Shown in pieces: positions 19,848 through 27,857 of a stretch of DNA of 64,000 nucleotides. The notes below the pieces were generated by a model. It was not told the DNA's origin and searched no databases. It saw nothing but the letters and a program-made list of their open reading frames with translations. The position numbers and the translations under genes were made by a program. The DNA lies in NCBI RefSeq assembly GCF_019285775.1, contig NZ_CP079105.1, positions 2,790,001-2,854,000 on the forward strand. The letters run 5' to 3'. Source of the DNA: Skermania piniformis (GTDB lineage Bacteria; Actinomycetota; Actinomycetes; Mycobacteriales; Mycobacteriaceae). Each line of letters opens with the position of its first letter. The stretch's first letter is position 1.

Positions 19848-22223
19848 TCAGCCGTCCGACAAATACGCGCCCGACAAGCGTCCGTCCGAAAGACGGCCGT
19901 CCAACAAGCCGCGCAACGCCACCGAAAACTCGGCGCGAGTGGTCACGCCCAGCTTGCGACGCATGTTCGCGACGTGCTTCTCGATCGTCTTGGGCGAGAT
20001 GAACAGCTGTGCGCTGATCTCCTTGTGCGCGTGTCCGGCCAGCAGGAGCCGGCCGACCTGCACCTCACGTTCGGTCAGTCCACCCGGCGCATCGCCACCC
20101 ACCGGCTCGGCCAGGTCTCGCGCCCGCTCCAGCAACTGCCGCGCCGCCGCGGAGTCTCGGACGCGGATGGCGGCCTGCCCACACAACCGGGAGGCTTCCC
20201 AAGGCAACCTGACCGCCGCCAGCTCGTCGGCCGCGGACAGCACGGCGACGGCATCGACCGCCCCCGACAAGGCGTCCGCCCACACCCCGGCGGCGACACA
20301 CTGCGCGCGCTGCCGACCGGCCAACTCGGCGGGCCCGTCGACGAGCGGCAATGCGTCGACAGCAGCCGCCGCCGCCACCGGATCGTCGGCGGCTACGGCA
20401 ACCTGCAACCTGATCCAGCCGACGGTGACCGACCAGACCGCGGGCCGACCGAGCCCGGCGATCATCTGCTCCAGGTCGGCAAGCACCGGCCGCACGCTGT
20501 GCAGCTCGCGCAGCCGAGTCGCCGCGACCAGCAACTCCTCGACGATTTCCGCCGTGAGCAGGTCGACCGCGCGGCGGGCCAGCATCGGCTGAGCCCGCTG
20601 CCAAGCGTCGTCGAGGAGTGCGACGTCGCCGGACCGGCGAGCCAGACCGGCCTCGAGTGCGGTCAGCAGCATCGCCTCGCGCCCCGGCAGCGGCATGTCC
20701 CGAAGCCGGGCCAGCTCGCTCCGAGCTGTGCCATAGCTCCCGGCGCGTAGGCGAACCCAGGCCAGCAGCAGCCGGTGGCGGACGACGGCGGCCGGCCCGC
20801 CCACCCCGCTGTCGATCGCACGGGTGAGCTGATGTTCGGCGGTCGCGGTATCGCCGGCCGTCACCGCCAACACCGCTGCGACGGCATGCGGCGTGTCCGG
20901 CAACAAGCCTCCGACTGCGCCGGCCTGCTCCCACAATTCCGCCGCCTCCAGCGACACCGACACCGCGGCAGCCGGGTCCGCAGCCATCGTGAGTGCGGCC
21001 GAGGCCAGTCGGCGGCCGGACAAGGCCACCGCCGAATCGTCGATCGGCACTGTGCGGGCCCGTTCGAGCGAGCCGGTCGCGACCAGCGCCGGCACGGCCA
21101 GCACCGGCCCCGGGGTCGGACTCGCCAACAACGCAGCTGCGGCTCGGGCGGCGCGCCCCTGGTGTGCTGCGGCGACCCCACCGGCCACGGACAGCCGCGC
21201 CGCGCCGACGGGGGTGACCGGTCCGTCCAGGTCGACCGGCCGACCGAGCAGAATCGCCGTCTCCGCACGCCCGGCGGCGACCTCGCCCGGATCCGCCCCG
21301 GCGTCGACTGCCCGGTCGAACCAGACCGCAGCCGCCTCGGGGTCGACGAATCGGAGCTGCTCGCCCGCGGCGAGGTAGGCCTGCGCCGCCGCGGCCGATC
21401 GCGGCCGCGCGGCATGCCACTGCTCGGCGGCCCGCAGTGGCTCACCGGCCGGTACCGCACGAGCGACCGACTCGCGGGCCCGACGCAGCTCGGCCGGACC
21501 GGCGAGTTCCCGGACTGCTGCTGCGACGGCCGGAATCAACCCTTCGGTACCGGGCGCGATCAGGCCCGATTCCGTCAAGGCGCGAAGCGCCGGCGCCAGC
21601 TCGGCAAGGTGAGTGTCGGACGCCGCGGCCAACGTGTCGTCGGCGAGATCGAGGTCGAGCGACAGCACCGTCGCAAGCCGGCGCATCGGGACAGCCAACC
21701 GACCGAGCTGACGGGCGACCCGGGCGCGGACCTGCGCCGGGCCGGCCGCACCAGCCAAAGCCACCACCCAGACCGGCACCCCCGCCGACGCCTGCCGGAT
21801 CTCCTCGACCCGATCGAGATCGGCAGCCCGGCCCGGGGTATCGCGGCTCAGCACCTGGGCGACTTGGGCATCGCTGAGCGGGGACAGCTCGGCAACCACG
21901 CCCCGGGCGGCCACCGCGGCCTCCAGGTCGGCCAGTTCGGGTGAATCGATGGTCGGCCGCCGGGTCAGGATCATCGGGACACCCGACCGAGCGGCAACGG
22001 TCAGCAGACGCAGCACCGACGGCTCGATGCGATGCGCGTCGTCGACGGTGACCAGGACGCCGGCCGAGCCGGCCGGGAGCAAGGCGATCACCTCGTCCGG
22101 CCGCTGGATAGGCATGATCCGGACCGTCGGAGCCGTGCCGACTATCGCCGCCAACCGGTGGGTCCGTCCGGCGCCGTCCACGCCGACCACGACGGCGACG
22201 CCGTCCTGTTCCGACCCACTCAC
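19848..22223 (-). CDS. Large LuxR-family transcriptional regulator, Rv0339c type
   Basis: 791 residues. A C-terminal LuxR helix-turn-helix (GGLTEREVQVGRLLLAGHAH, then EISAQLFISPKTIEKHVANM) binds DNA. The N-terminus looks like a STAND/MalT ATPase that has decayed: VVGVDGAGRTHRL where a P-loop has GKT, and VLVTVDDAHRI as Walker B. The middle ~450 residues are Ala/Leu-rich helical repeats, probably TPR-like. The last 17 residues are small repeats (DGRLSDGRLSG). It lies directly upstream of iniB in the same direction; a LuxR-like gene (Rv0339c) holds the same neighbourhood in M. tuberculosis. It is therefore the best candidate to control iniBAC. The lost Lys suggests no normal ATP switch. Confidence 0.82.
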   Translation of the reverse strand: MSGSEQDGVAVVVGVDGAGRTHRLAAIVGTAPTVRIMPIQRPDEVIALLPAGSAGVLVTVDDAHRIEPSVLRLLTVAARSGVPMILTRRPTIDSPELADLEAAVAARGVVAELSPLSDAQVAQVLSRDTPGRAADLDRVEEIRQASAGVPVWVVALAGAAGPAQVRARVARQLGRLAVPMRRLATVLSLDLDLADDTLAAASDTHLAELAPALRALTESGLIAPGTEGLIPAVAAAVRELAGPAELRRARESVARAVPAGEPLRAAEQWHAARPRSAAAAQAYLAAGEQLRFVDPEAAAVWFDRAVDAGADPGEVAAGRAETAILLGRPVDLDGPVTPVGAARLSVAGGVAAAHQGRAARAAAALLASPTPGPVLAVPALVATGSLERARTVPIDDSAVALSGRRLASAALTMAADPAAAVSVSLEAAELWEQAGAVGGLLPDTPHAVAAVLAVTAGDTATAEHQLTRAIDSGVGGPAAVVRHRLLLAWVRLRAGSYGTARSELARLRDMPLPGREAMLLTALEAGLARRSGDVALLDDAWQRAQPMLARRAVDLLTAEIVEELLVAATRLRELHSVRPVLADLEQMIAGLGRPAVWSVTVGWIRLQVAVAADDPVAAAAAVDALPLVDGPAELAGRQRAQCVAAGVWADALSGAVDAVAVLSAADELAAVRLPWEASRLCGQAAIRVRDSAAARQLLERARDLAEPVGGDAPGGLTEREVQVGRLLLAGHAHKEISAQLFISPKTIEKHVANMRRKLGVTTRAEFSVALRGLLDGRLSDGRLSGAYLSDG

Positions 22224-22378
22224 TCAGCCGACCTCGCGCAGCTCACTACCGACCCGGACTTTCTCCGGCTGACCGCATTCTCCCCGTCCGAGCCACGGGC
22301 GTCATCCGGTTGCGCGTCGAAACCGACACGTACGTCCGACCGGCGATACCGGTCCGTCATTCCTACGACAACGACAAC

Positions 22379-22417
22379 GGAAACGGCTCCGGAGACATGG
22401 TCTCCGGAGCCGTTTCC
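22379..22417. terminator. Strong hairpin terminator after tRNA-fMet
   Basis: 18-bp perfect stem around AACGGCTCCGGAGAC with a 3-base loop (ATG at 22397-22399). It ends 5 bases beyond the tRNA 3' end on the minus strand, with a T-rich side on each strand, and could stop transcription both ways. Confidence 0.85.
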
Positions 22418-22422
22418 TTGAG

Positions 22423-22496
22423 TAGCGGGGACAGGATTTGAACCTGCGACCTCTGGGTTATGAGCCCAGCGAGCTACCGAGCTGCTCCACCCCGCG
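22423..22496 (-). tRNA. Initiator tRNA-fMet (CAT)
   Basis: 74-nt cloverleaf with anticodon CAT in the loop CTCATAA. It is the initiator, not elongator, tRNA: the anticodon stem has three consecutive G:C pairs (CTGGG/CCCAG), and the first base C faces U72, so the acceptor end is unpaired. CCA is not encoded. T-arm GGTTCAAATCC is standard. Confidence 0.97.
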
Positions 22497-22508
22497 TTGG
22501 TAAGGAGA

Positions 22509-22538
22509 ACGATACACACACTCCTGCCGCCGACGCAA
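22509..22538 (-). promoter_or_regulatory. Promoter of tRNA-fMet
   Basis: On the minus strand: -35 TTGCGT (22538-22533), 18-base spacer, -10 TATCGT (22514-22509), 12 bases before the mature tRNA 5' end. Confidence 0.6.
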
Positions 22539-22670
22539 ATCGCCCGTCGCGAGCGCCCGACTGCGCCTGCGACACCCGAATCGATACATGTCGTCGTTGC
22601 ACGCCACCCGCGACGATCGCTCGTTGCCGACACGAGACCCATCGCATCGACGTGACACGCCGGGCGATTA
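22539..22670. other. Intergenic, no gene seen
   Basis: Part of the 458-base gap between the tRNA and rpf. No coding frame, RNA gene or c-di-AMP riboswitch core was recognised. Confidence 0.5.
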
Positions 22671-22686
22671 TGTGATTCGAATCACT
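22671..22686 (+). promoter_or_regulatory. CRP/GlxR-type site upstream of rpf
   Basis: TGTGATTCGAATCACT: TGTGA-N6-TCACT, with a perfect 14-bp palindrome inside. This is the cAMP-receptor-protein consensus. CRP (Rv3676) controls rpfA in M. tuberculosis and GlxR controls an rpf gene in Corynebacterium, so an activator site for this rpf fits. It is 270 bases before the start codon. Confidence 0.7.
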
Positions 22687-22713
22687 ATCAGTCCCGGCAA
22701 TCCAGGTTGAAAC

Positions 22714-22727
22714 ACGATCAAGATCGT
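22714..22727. promoter_or_regulatory. Second palindrome in the rpf upstream region
   Basis: ACGATC-AA-GATCGT, 6-bp arms, 28 bases after the CRP-type site. Possible operator; no known regulator is assigned. Confidence 0.3.
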
Positions 22728-22875
22728 TTTCTGCCAGCGCAAATAGGCCGCTTCCGGTTAGCGTCCGGAAAACCGCGTAGCCAGTCGGTTTCGTGAGAGT
22801 TGTGACGGAATGTGGTTCCGTCTTCTGCACCGGCCCGCACACCGACGCGGGTCGACCCGGGTCGCCGTCGAGCAT

Positions 22876-22913
22876 CTGCCCCGCGATTCAGGTCCACAAC
22901 CCTCGCGGGGCAG
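22876..22913 (+). promoter_or_regulatory. Hairpin in the rpf mRNA leader
   Basis: 10-bp perfect stem CTGCCCCGCG / CGCGGGGCAG with an 18-base loop, ending 41 bases before the rpf start. It is not followed by T residues, so an RNA-stability or translation role is more likely than termination. Confidence 0.4.
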
Positions 22914-22954
22914 GGATACGTACCACGTGTCATGGCGCTGGAGAGGGACGATGC

Positions 22955-23674
22955 ATGCGATCCAACCGGAGGTTCACTCACCTGCTCGGTGCCGCCGCTC
23001 TCTTCGGCGGGCTGGTCGCCGGAGCAGTCGGCATCACCGCCAGCAACGCGACCGCCGAAGGGCACAACTGGGACGGGGTGGCGGCCTGTGAGAGCGGTGG
23101 CGACTGGTCGATCAATACCGGCAACGGGTTCTCCGGTGGCCTGCAGTTCACCGAGAGCACGTGGCAGGAGTACGGCGGCAGCGGCATGGCGCACAACGCC
23201 AGCAAAGCCGAGCAGATTCGCGTGGCGGAGAATGTGCTCGCCGGTCAGGGCCCCGGCGCGTGGCCGGTGTGCGGCCAGTACCTGACCGGTGGTCAGTCCG
23301 CCGGAGTCACCGAAACGGCGCCGCGTGCCACCACCCCATCGCAACCGGACTATCGACAGGTGTCGCAACCGGCGCCACAGCCGACTCCGGCGGAGCCGAC
23401 CGTACCGACTACCGAGCCGGAAATATCCCCGACCACCGAACCGTGGACCACGGATCAACGGACCACCGAGCAGTGGACCGCCGACCTGTCGCCGGCGGTG
23501 ACCCAGCCCGATTACCGCGAACTGGCTGCCCGGACCGTCGACCGTGTCGTCGAGCAGAGCAACTACCTCGCCGGACAAGCGGAGCGGCTCGCCGCCCAGC
23601 ACGACGCGCTGCACGCCCAGGTTCAGCAGTTCGTCGGTAATGCCGGTGTTGCGATCGGCTCGGTACCGCGCTGA
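22955..23674 (+). CDS. Resuscitation-promoting factor (secreted muralytic enzyme)
   Basis: 239 residues. Signal peptide ~1-35 (RRFTHLLGAAALFGG...ATAEG), then the Rpf lytic-transglycosylase-like domain ~36-110: HNWDGVAACESGGDW with catalytic Glu46, GLQFTESTWQEYGG, and the paired Cys in ACES and WPVCGQY. Residues ~115-185 are Pro/Thr-rich linker, and the C-terminus is a helix with LAGQAERLAAQHDALHAQV, possibly a coiled coil. Closest in layout to RpfA/RpfC/RpfE-type short proteins, not RpfB (no DUF348/G5). Start ATG 22955 with GAGAGGG upstream. Exported to the cell wall to cleave peptidoglycan; a CRP-type site upstream suggests cAMP control. Confidence 0.92.
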   Translation: MRSNRRFTHLLGAAALFGGLVAGAVGITASNATAEGHNWDGVAACESGGDWSINTGNGFSGGLQFTESTWQEYGGSGMAHNASKAEQIRVAENVLAGQGPGAWPVCGQYLTGGQSAGVTETAPRATTPSQPDYRQVSQPAPQPTPAEPTVPTTEPEISPTTEPWTTDQRTTEQWTADLSPAVTQPDYRELAARTVDRVVEQSNYLAGQAERLAAQHDALHAQVQQFVGNAGVAIGSVPR

Positions 23675-23698
23675 GACTCGACACCACGCCGAAGCGGT

Positions 23699-23737
23699 CA
23701 GCCGATCCGACGCCGACCCCGACTGGGCCGGATCACC
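23699..23737. repeat. Direct repeat, downstream copy
   Basis: 39 bp matching 24252-24290 at 36 positions; all three differences are G here for A there. The other copy is in the last codons of the UPF0182 gene. The pair brackets the pRiA4b-like fragment. Confidence 0.9.
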
Positions 23738-23739
23738 CG

Positions 23740-24114
23740 TCACTCGCCGTCGACGGGCTCCAACACTTCGCGGACAGCGGCGCGAGCCGCCTCGAGATCG
23801 AAAGTAGCCGGCTCCCAGCCGACCGGGAGCCAGTCCCGAGCGTGTCGGACGTCCTCGAACTGACCGGGTAGCAGAGCGTCGTCGTAGCCGCCGGCCACCC
23901 ACGCCGCGACCCCCTCGTAGCCCCAGGGAACGCCGACGTCCTCGGGCGGGCAGGCACGTCGCCCGGTCACGAGTTCGATCTCGGCGGGCGGATCAGGAAG
24001 GACGGCCTCGACCTTGATGACATGCTCCCAGCCGTCGCCGAAGTCGTAGTCGTACCAGAGCCTGTCGCCCACCCCGGCGACCACCTGGTCGAGGCGAACG
24101 TCGTCCTCGAGCAT
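23740..24114 (-). pseudogene. pRiA4b ORF-3-like protein, 5'-truncated
   Basis: The open frame encodes the interior and end of the plasmid pRiA4b ORF-3-like domain: VRLDQVVAGVGDRLWYDYDF, GDGWEHVIKVEAVLP, and the CP..GVPWGYE block. ATG 24114 gives 124 residues, but the same frame runs upstream with clear domain sequence (GGHRFRTGNAPNSPYFI) to the UPF0182 stop at ~24213, with no start codon there. The usual N-terminus (the helical part ending in a His-x-His) is missing. So the gene lost its 5' end when it was joined to the UPF0182 gene; flanking direct repeats support this. A shortened protein from the internal ATG is possible. Family function is unknown. Confidence 0.6.
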
Positions 24115-24212
24115 GCCTTCGTCACCCTCGTCGAGGTCGAACTCGGTGATGAAGTACGGCGAGTTCGGAGCGTTGCCTGTCCGGAATCGATGCCCGCCGG
24201 GAACGTCGGGAC

Positions 24213-27152
24213 CTACCCGCCGGTTGCCCGGTAGCCGTCCACCGCCTTCTGCAGCCGATCCAACGCCGACCCCAACTGGGCCAGATCACCGCTCTGCTGG
24301 GCGCTGCGGACGTTGTCCAACGCCGAATCGAGCTCGGTGACCGCCGCGTCCCGGTTCCCGCTCGCCGCCGGCGGCGGCTGGGCGGCCGGGGTCCCGGTCG
24401 GCTCCGGAGCCGGCACCGGGGCTTCCGGCGCGGCGCCGGGCGTCGTCGCCGACCGGCCGGTACCGGGCCCGAAGATCTGGTCCAGCGCCTCGGCGAGCGT
24501 CGCGGCATAACCCACCCGCACCTGCGCATCCGGCTGCGGATAGCTGACCAACACCTTGGTCAGCTGCGGGAACGTCGCGGTGGTCTGGGTGTTGCGCTCG
24601 GTATATACCGGCTCGACATAGAGCACACCGCCATCGGCGATCGGCAACGTCAGCAGATTGCCGTACTGGATCCGGTTGGAGCCGGACAGGAAGGTCCGGT
24701 CCGAGGCCCAACGCGGGTCCGCGACGATCGCGGTCTGCGTCTGCTGCGGGCCCTGCAGCTGCGAGTTGGTCGGCAGCCGCAGCACGGTGAACTTGCCGTA
24801 GCCATCCGGATCGGACTTCACCGACACGTAGGCGGACAAGAAGTCCCGGTCGTAGCCGACCATGGCACTGGTCAAGTTGAACGACGGCTTACCGGTGTCC
24901 TTGTCCCCGATCAATACGTAATACGGCGGCTGCTTGCTCCCGGTGCCACCGCCGTCCACCGTCGGATCGCTGGAGACCGACCAGAAGGCGTTGGTCCGGA
25001 AGAACTCCCCCGGATCGTCCACGTGGTACTTCGCCAGCATCTCGCGCTGCACCTTGAACAGATCCTCGGGATAACGGAAATGTGCCCGCAACGCTGGGCT
25101 GATCTTGTCCTCCGGCTGCACCGCGTCCGGGAACACACCCATCCAGGCATCCAGGACCGGGTCGTTGCGATCCACCTGATACAGCGTCACGGTGCCGTCG
25201 TAGGCGTCGACCGTCGCCTTCACCGAGTTCCGGATATAGGACACCTGCTTCTGCGGCACCAGCCGACCGGTGTTCTGATCGATGCTGTCCTCGACCAAAC
25301 CCTCCAACGAACTCCGCTCGGCATACGGGTAGTTGTCCAGTGTCGTATAGGCATCGACGATCCACACGATCCGACCGTCGATAACCGCCGGATACGCGTC
25401 ACCGTCGGCAGTCAGCCACGGCGCCACCTTCTGCACCCGGTCCCGGGGATCCCGGTTGAACACGATCTTCGAGTCCGAGCCGATCGCGCCGGAGAACAGG
25501 ATGTTGCGCTCGGTGTACTTGGCAGCGAACGCCAGCCGGTTGAACCAGTTGCCGATCGACACCCCGCCGGATCCGGTGTAGGTGTAGCGGTCGGCATCGG
25601 TGTCGTACTCCCGCGGCGACTGACCGTTGCCACCCACGATCGCATAGTCCGGATTTGCCTCGGCCATCACTTCACCGAAGTAGATCCGCGGTTGATCGAC
25701 CGCGATCACCTTCTTCTCGGCTTCGCTGAGGTCGAACACCGGATAGCCGCTGTTGTTGCTCGAGCCGGCCGCTTCCTGGGTGGTCCGGGCGATCGCGTTC
25801 ACCCGGTTGGCGGGCGCAGCCACGAAGCCGTTGCCGTGGGTGTAGACGGTGTGCCGGTTGATCCAGTCGGTCTGGTTACCGGTCAGGCTCTTCGGCGCGA
25901 TCTCGCGCGCAGCAACGATGTAGTCCTGCAGCTCGCCGTCGATGTCGTAGCGATCGATATCCAGGGTCGGCGGGAAACCGTAGAAGTTCTTCAGCTGCTG
26001 CAGCTGGGTGAAGGTACGGGACAACACGTTCGGATCGAGCAGCCGAGTGTTCGCGATCGTGGTCACGTCGGCCGGCACGTCGTTGGGGTTCTTCGAGCCG
26101 ATCCCCGGGTAGTCCTGGTAGGTCACCCGGTCCGGCGTGATCCCGTATGCCTCTCGGGTAGCGGCGATGTTGCGCTCGATGTACGCGCGTTCCTTGTCGG
26201 CGGCGTTCGGCCGAACCGAGAACTGCTCCATCACCATCGGCCATACCGCACCGACGAGAATGGACGAGAGTACGAGCAGCGCCGTCGCCATCGCCGGTAC
26301 CCGCAGGTCGCGCAGGAAAACTCCGGCGAAGAACGCCGCCGCACAGATCAGTGCGATCGCCAGCAGGATCAATTTCGCCGGCAGTACCGCATTGATGTCG
26401 GTGTAGCTGGCCCCGGTGAACGTCGGTTCTTTGCGGCTCGACGACAGCAGCGAGTACCGATCGAGCCAGTAGGCCACCGCCTTGAGCAACACGAAGGTCC
26501 CGGCAAACACGGCGAGCTGAACCCGGGCGGCCCGGGTCAGAGTGCCGTCCCGACCGGCGAGTCGCAATCCGCCGAAGATGTAGTGCGTGATCAAGCTGGC
26601 CAGAAAGCCGACGACGACCGCGACGAACAGCCAGTTGAGCACCATTCGATAGAACGGCAGCGAGAACGCGTAGAACCCGACGTCGAGGCCGAACTGGGGG
26701 TCCTTCGTGCCGAACGAACCGCCGTTGAGGAACAACTGCACGGTCGCCCAGTTCGACTGGGCCACCAGACCGGACAACACACCGAACATCACCGGGAGCC
26801 CGATCCCGAACAGTCGCAACCGCGACATCACCGTCGTCCGATACCGTGCGATCGGGTCGTTCGGTCCGGCCATCGGTACGAGCACCTGACGCGAGCGGTA
26901 GGCGAGCCACAGTGCGGTCGCGACGATCCCGCCGACCACGACGGCGACGACCAGGAACAGCAGCAGCCTGGTGAGCAGCACCTTCAGGTACACGCTGCGG
27001 AAACCGACTTCCCCGAACCACAACCAGTTGGTGTAGGCCCCGACCAGGCGTGGCCCGACCAGCAACAGCACCGCCAGGGCCAGGGCACTGACCAGCAACA
27101 CCCGGCCGCGCCGCGACATCGAAGGGAGACCGGTCGGGGGGCGCATGCCCAC
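24213..27152 (-). CDS. UPF0182 family integral membrane protein (Rv3193c type)
   Basis: 979 residues from GTG 27152, which has AGGAG six bases upstream (ATG 27146 is an alternative). Seven hydrophobic segments in the first ~320 residues (for example VLLVSALALAVLLLVGP at 18-34 and LFLVVAVVVGGIVATALWL), then a ~600-residue exported domain of the UPF0182 type (YGITPDRVTYQDYPG, PRIYFGEVM, APWLTADGDAYP). The end is Pro/Ala-rich with a helix DLAQLGSALDRLQKAVDGY. Function unknown. The gene is divergent from a PPA1309-family gene as in related genomes. Its last codons are the source of the 39-bp direct repeat. Confidence 0.93.
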   Translation of the reverse strand: MGMRPPTGLPSMSRRGRVLLVSALALAVLLLVGPRLVGAYTNWLWFGEVGFRSVYLKVLLTRLLLFLVVAVVVGGIVATALWLAYRSRQVLVPMAGPNDPIARYRTTVMSRLRLFGIGLPVMFGVLSGLVAQSNWATVQLFLNGGSFGTKDPQFGLDVGFYAFSLPFYRMVLNWLFVAVVVGFLASLITHYIFGGLRLAGRDGTLTRAARVQLAVFAGTFVLLKAVAYWLDRYSLLSSSRKEPTFTGASYTDINAVLPAKLILLAIALICAAAFFAGVFLRDLRVPAMATALLVLSSILVGAVWPMVMEQFSVRPNAADKERAYIERNIAATREAYGITPDRVTYQDYPGIGSKNPNDVPADVTTIANTRLLDPNVLSRTFTQLQQLKNFYGFPPTLDIDRYDIDGELQDYIVAAREIAPKSLTGNQTDWINRHTVYTHGNGFVAAPANRVNAIARTTQEAAGSSNNSGYPVFDLSEAEKKVIAVDQPRIYFGEVMAEANPDYAIVGGNGQSPREYDTDADRYTYTGSGGVSIGNWFNRLAFAAKYTERNILFSGAIGSDSKIVFNRDPRDRVQKVAPWLTADGDAYPAVIDGRIVWIVDAYTTLDNYPYAERSSLEGLVEDSIDQNTGRLVPQKQVSYIRNSVKATVDAYDGTVTLYQVDRNDPVLDAWMGVFPDAVQPEDKISPALRAHFRYPEDLFKVQREMLAKYHVDDPGEFFRTNAFWSVSSDPTVDGGGTGSKQPPYYVLIGDKDTGKPSFNLTSAMVGYDRDFLSAYVSVKSDPDGYGKFTVLRLPTNSQLQGPQQTQTAIVADPRWASDRTFLSGSNRIQYGNLLTLPIADGGVLYVEPVYTERNTQTTATFPQLTKVLVSYPQPDAQVRVGYAATLAEALDQIFGPGTGRSATTPGAAPEAPVPAPEPTGTPAAQPPPAASGNRDAAVTELDSALDNVRSAQQSGDLAQLGSALDRLQKAVDGYRATGG
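24252..24290. repeat. Direct repeat, copy within UPF0182 gene end
   Basis: Encodes GDLAQLGSALDRL of the UPF0182 protein. See the copy at 23699-23737, where the same frame would read GDPAQSGSASDRL. Confidence 0.9.
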
Positions 27153-27281
27153 GTGCTACTCCTAGGTGTCAGCGACGTCCCGAGCCTTTCCGGGGCCGAA
27201 GACGTCGTGGCCGAGAGGTTCGGGTGCCACTCTACGGAAACCGGACACCGCGGCGGGACGAGGATCGACGGAAGGATCTCG

Positions 27282-27848
27282 ATGACGTTGGCCGAGCCGC
27301 AGCAGCGTGCACTGGCCCGCTGCGTGCGGGAAGTGGCGGAATTCGTCGGCGAGCAAGGCTGGGACCGGCCGCCGCAGCTGTTCGCGTTGGTTCCGACGGC
27401 CGAGTTGGTCGCGGCCGAACCGTCGCTGGCCGCACAACTCGCCGACGCCGCGCCGCTGACGCCGATCGCCCAGGAACCGCTACCGGCCGGCGACCGCACC
27501 CCGCTCGACGAGTATCTGGCGACGCTGCGCTGGCCGCCCGCGGTTACCGGCTGTGTTCTGGTGCAACCGATCACGGTGCTGCCGCCGACTGCCGAGACGA
27601 TGCTCGACGACGCACTGGGACCGCTGCTGGCCGACCCGGACGCGGCGGACCGCGCAGCCCGCAACGCGGCACAGACCCATCCCGACCGACGCCAGGCGCG
27701 TCTGTTCGCCGGCGTGTTGCGGGACGGGGCAGAACTGTGCCTGATCCAGCTGCGCCCGGACGCAGCCGCCGACGGCGAATCGGACCTGCTCAGTTATCCC
27801 GATCTGGCCAGCGGACTGCTCATCGCACTTCGGCAAACCCTGGAGTAA
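27282..27848 (+). CDS. PPA1309-family conserved protein
   Basis: 188-residue soluble protein without signal peptide or membrane segment. Recognised by the block CVREVAEFVGEQGWDRPPQLF, FALVPTAELVAAEP and the WPPAVTGCVLVQ / HPDRRQARLFAGVLRDG core that is shared by small actinobacterial proteins next to UPF0182. Start ATG 27282 with GAAGG upstream. Convergent with the PDZ protease gene, stops 10 bases apart. Function unknown. Confidence 0.7.
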   Translation: MTLAEPQQRALARCVREVAEFVGEQGWDRPPQLFALVPTAELVAAEPSLAAQLADAAPLTPIAQEPLPAGDRTPLDEYLATLRWPPAVTGCVLVQPITVLPPTAETMLDDALGPLLADPDAADRAARNAAQTHPDRRQARLFAGVLRDGAELCLIQLRPDAAADGESDLLSYPDLASGLLIALRQTLE

Positions 27849-27857
27849 CGCAACCGG

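Noticed and set aside
22690..22954. c-di-AMP (ydaO-type) riboswitch before rpf
   Set aside because: Such elements precede many actinobacterial rpf genes, but the conserved core was not seen; only a simple hairpin is present.
25023..27281. Very long plus-strand open frame opposite UPF0182
   Set aside because: It is the antisense shadow of the UPF0182 gene in GC-rich DNA; only the last part from ATG 27282 shows real protein character.
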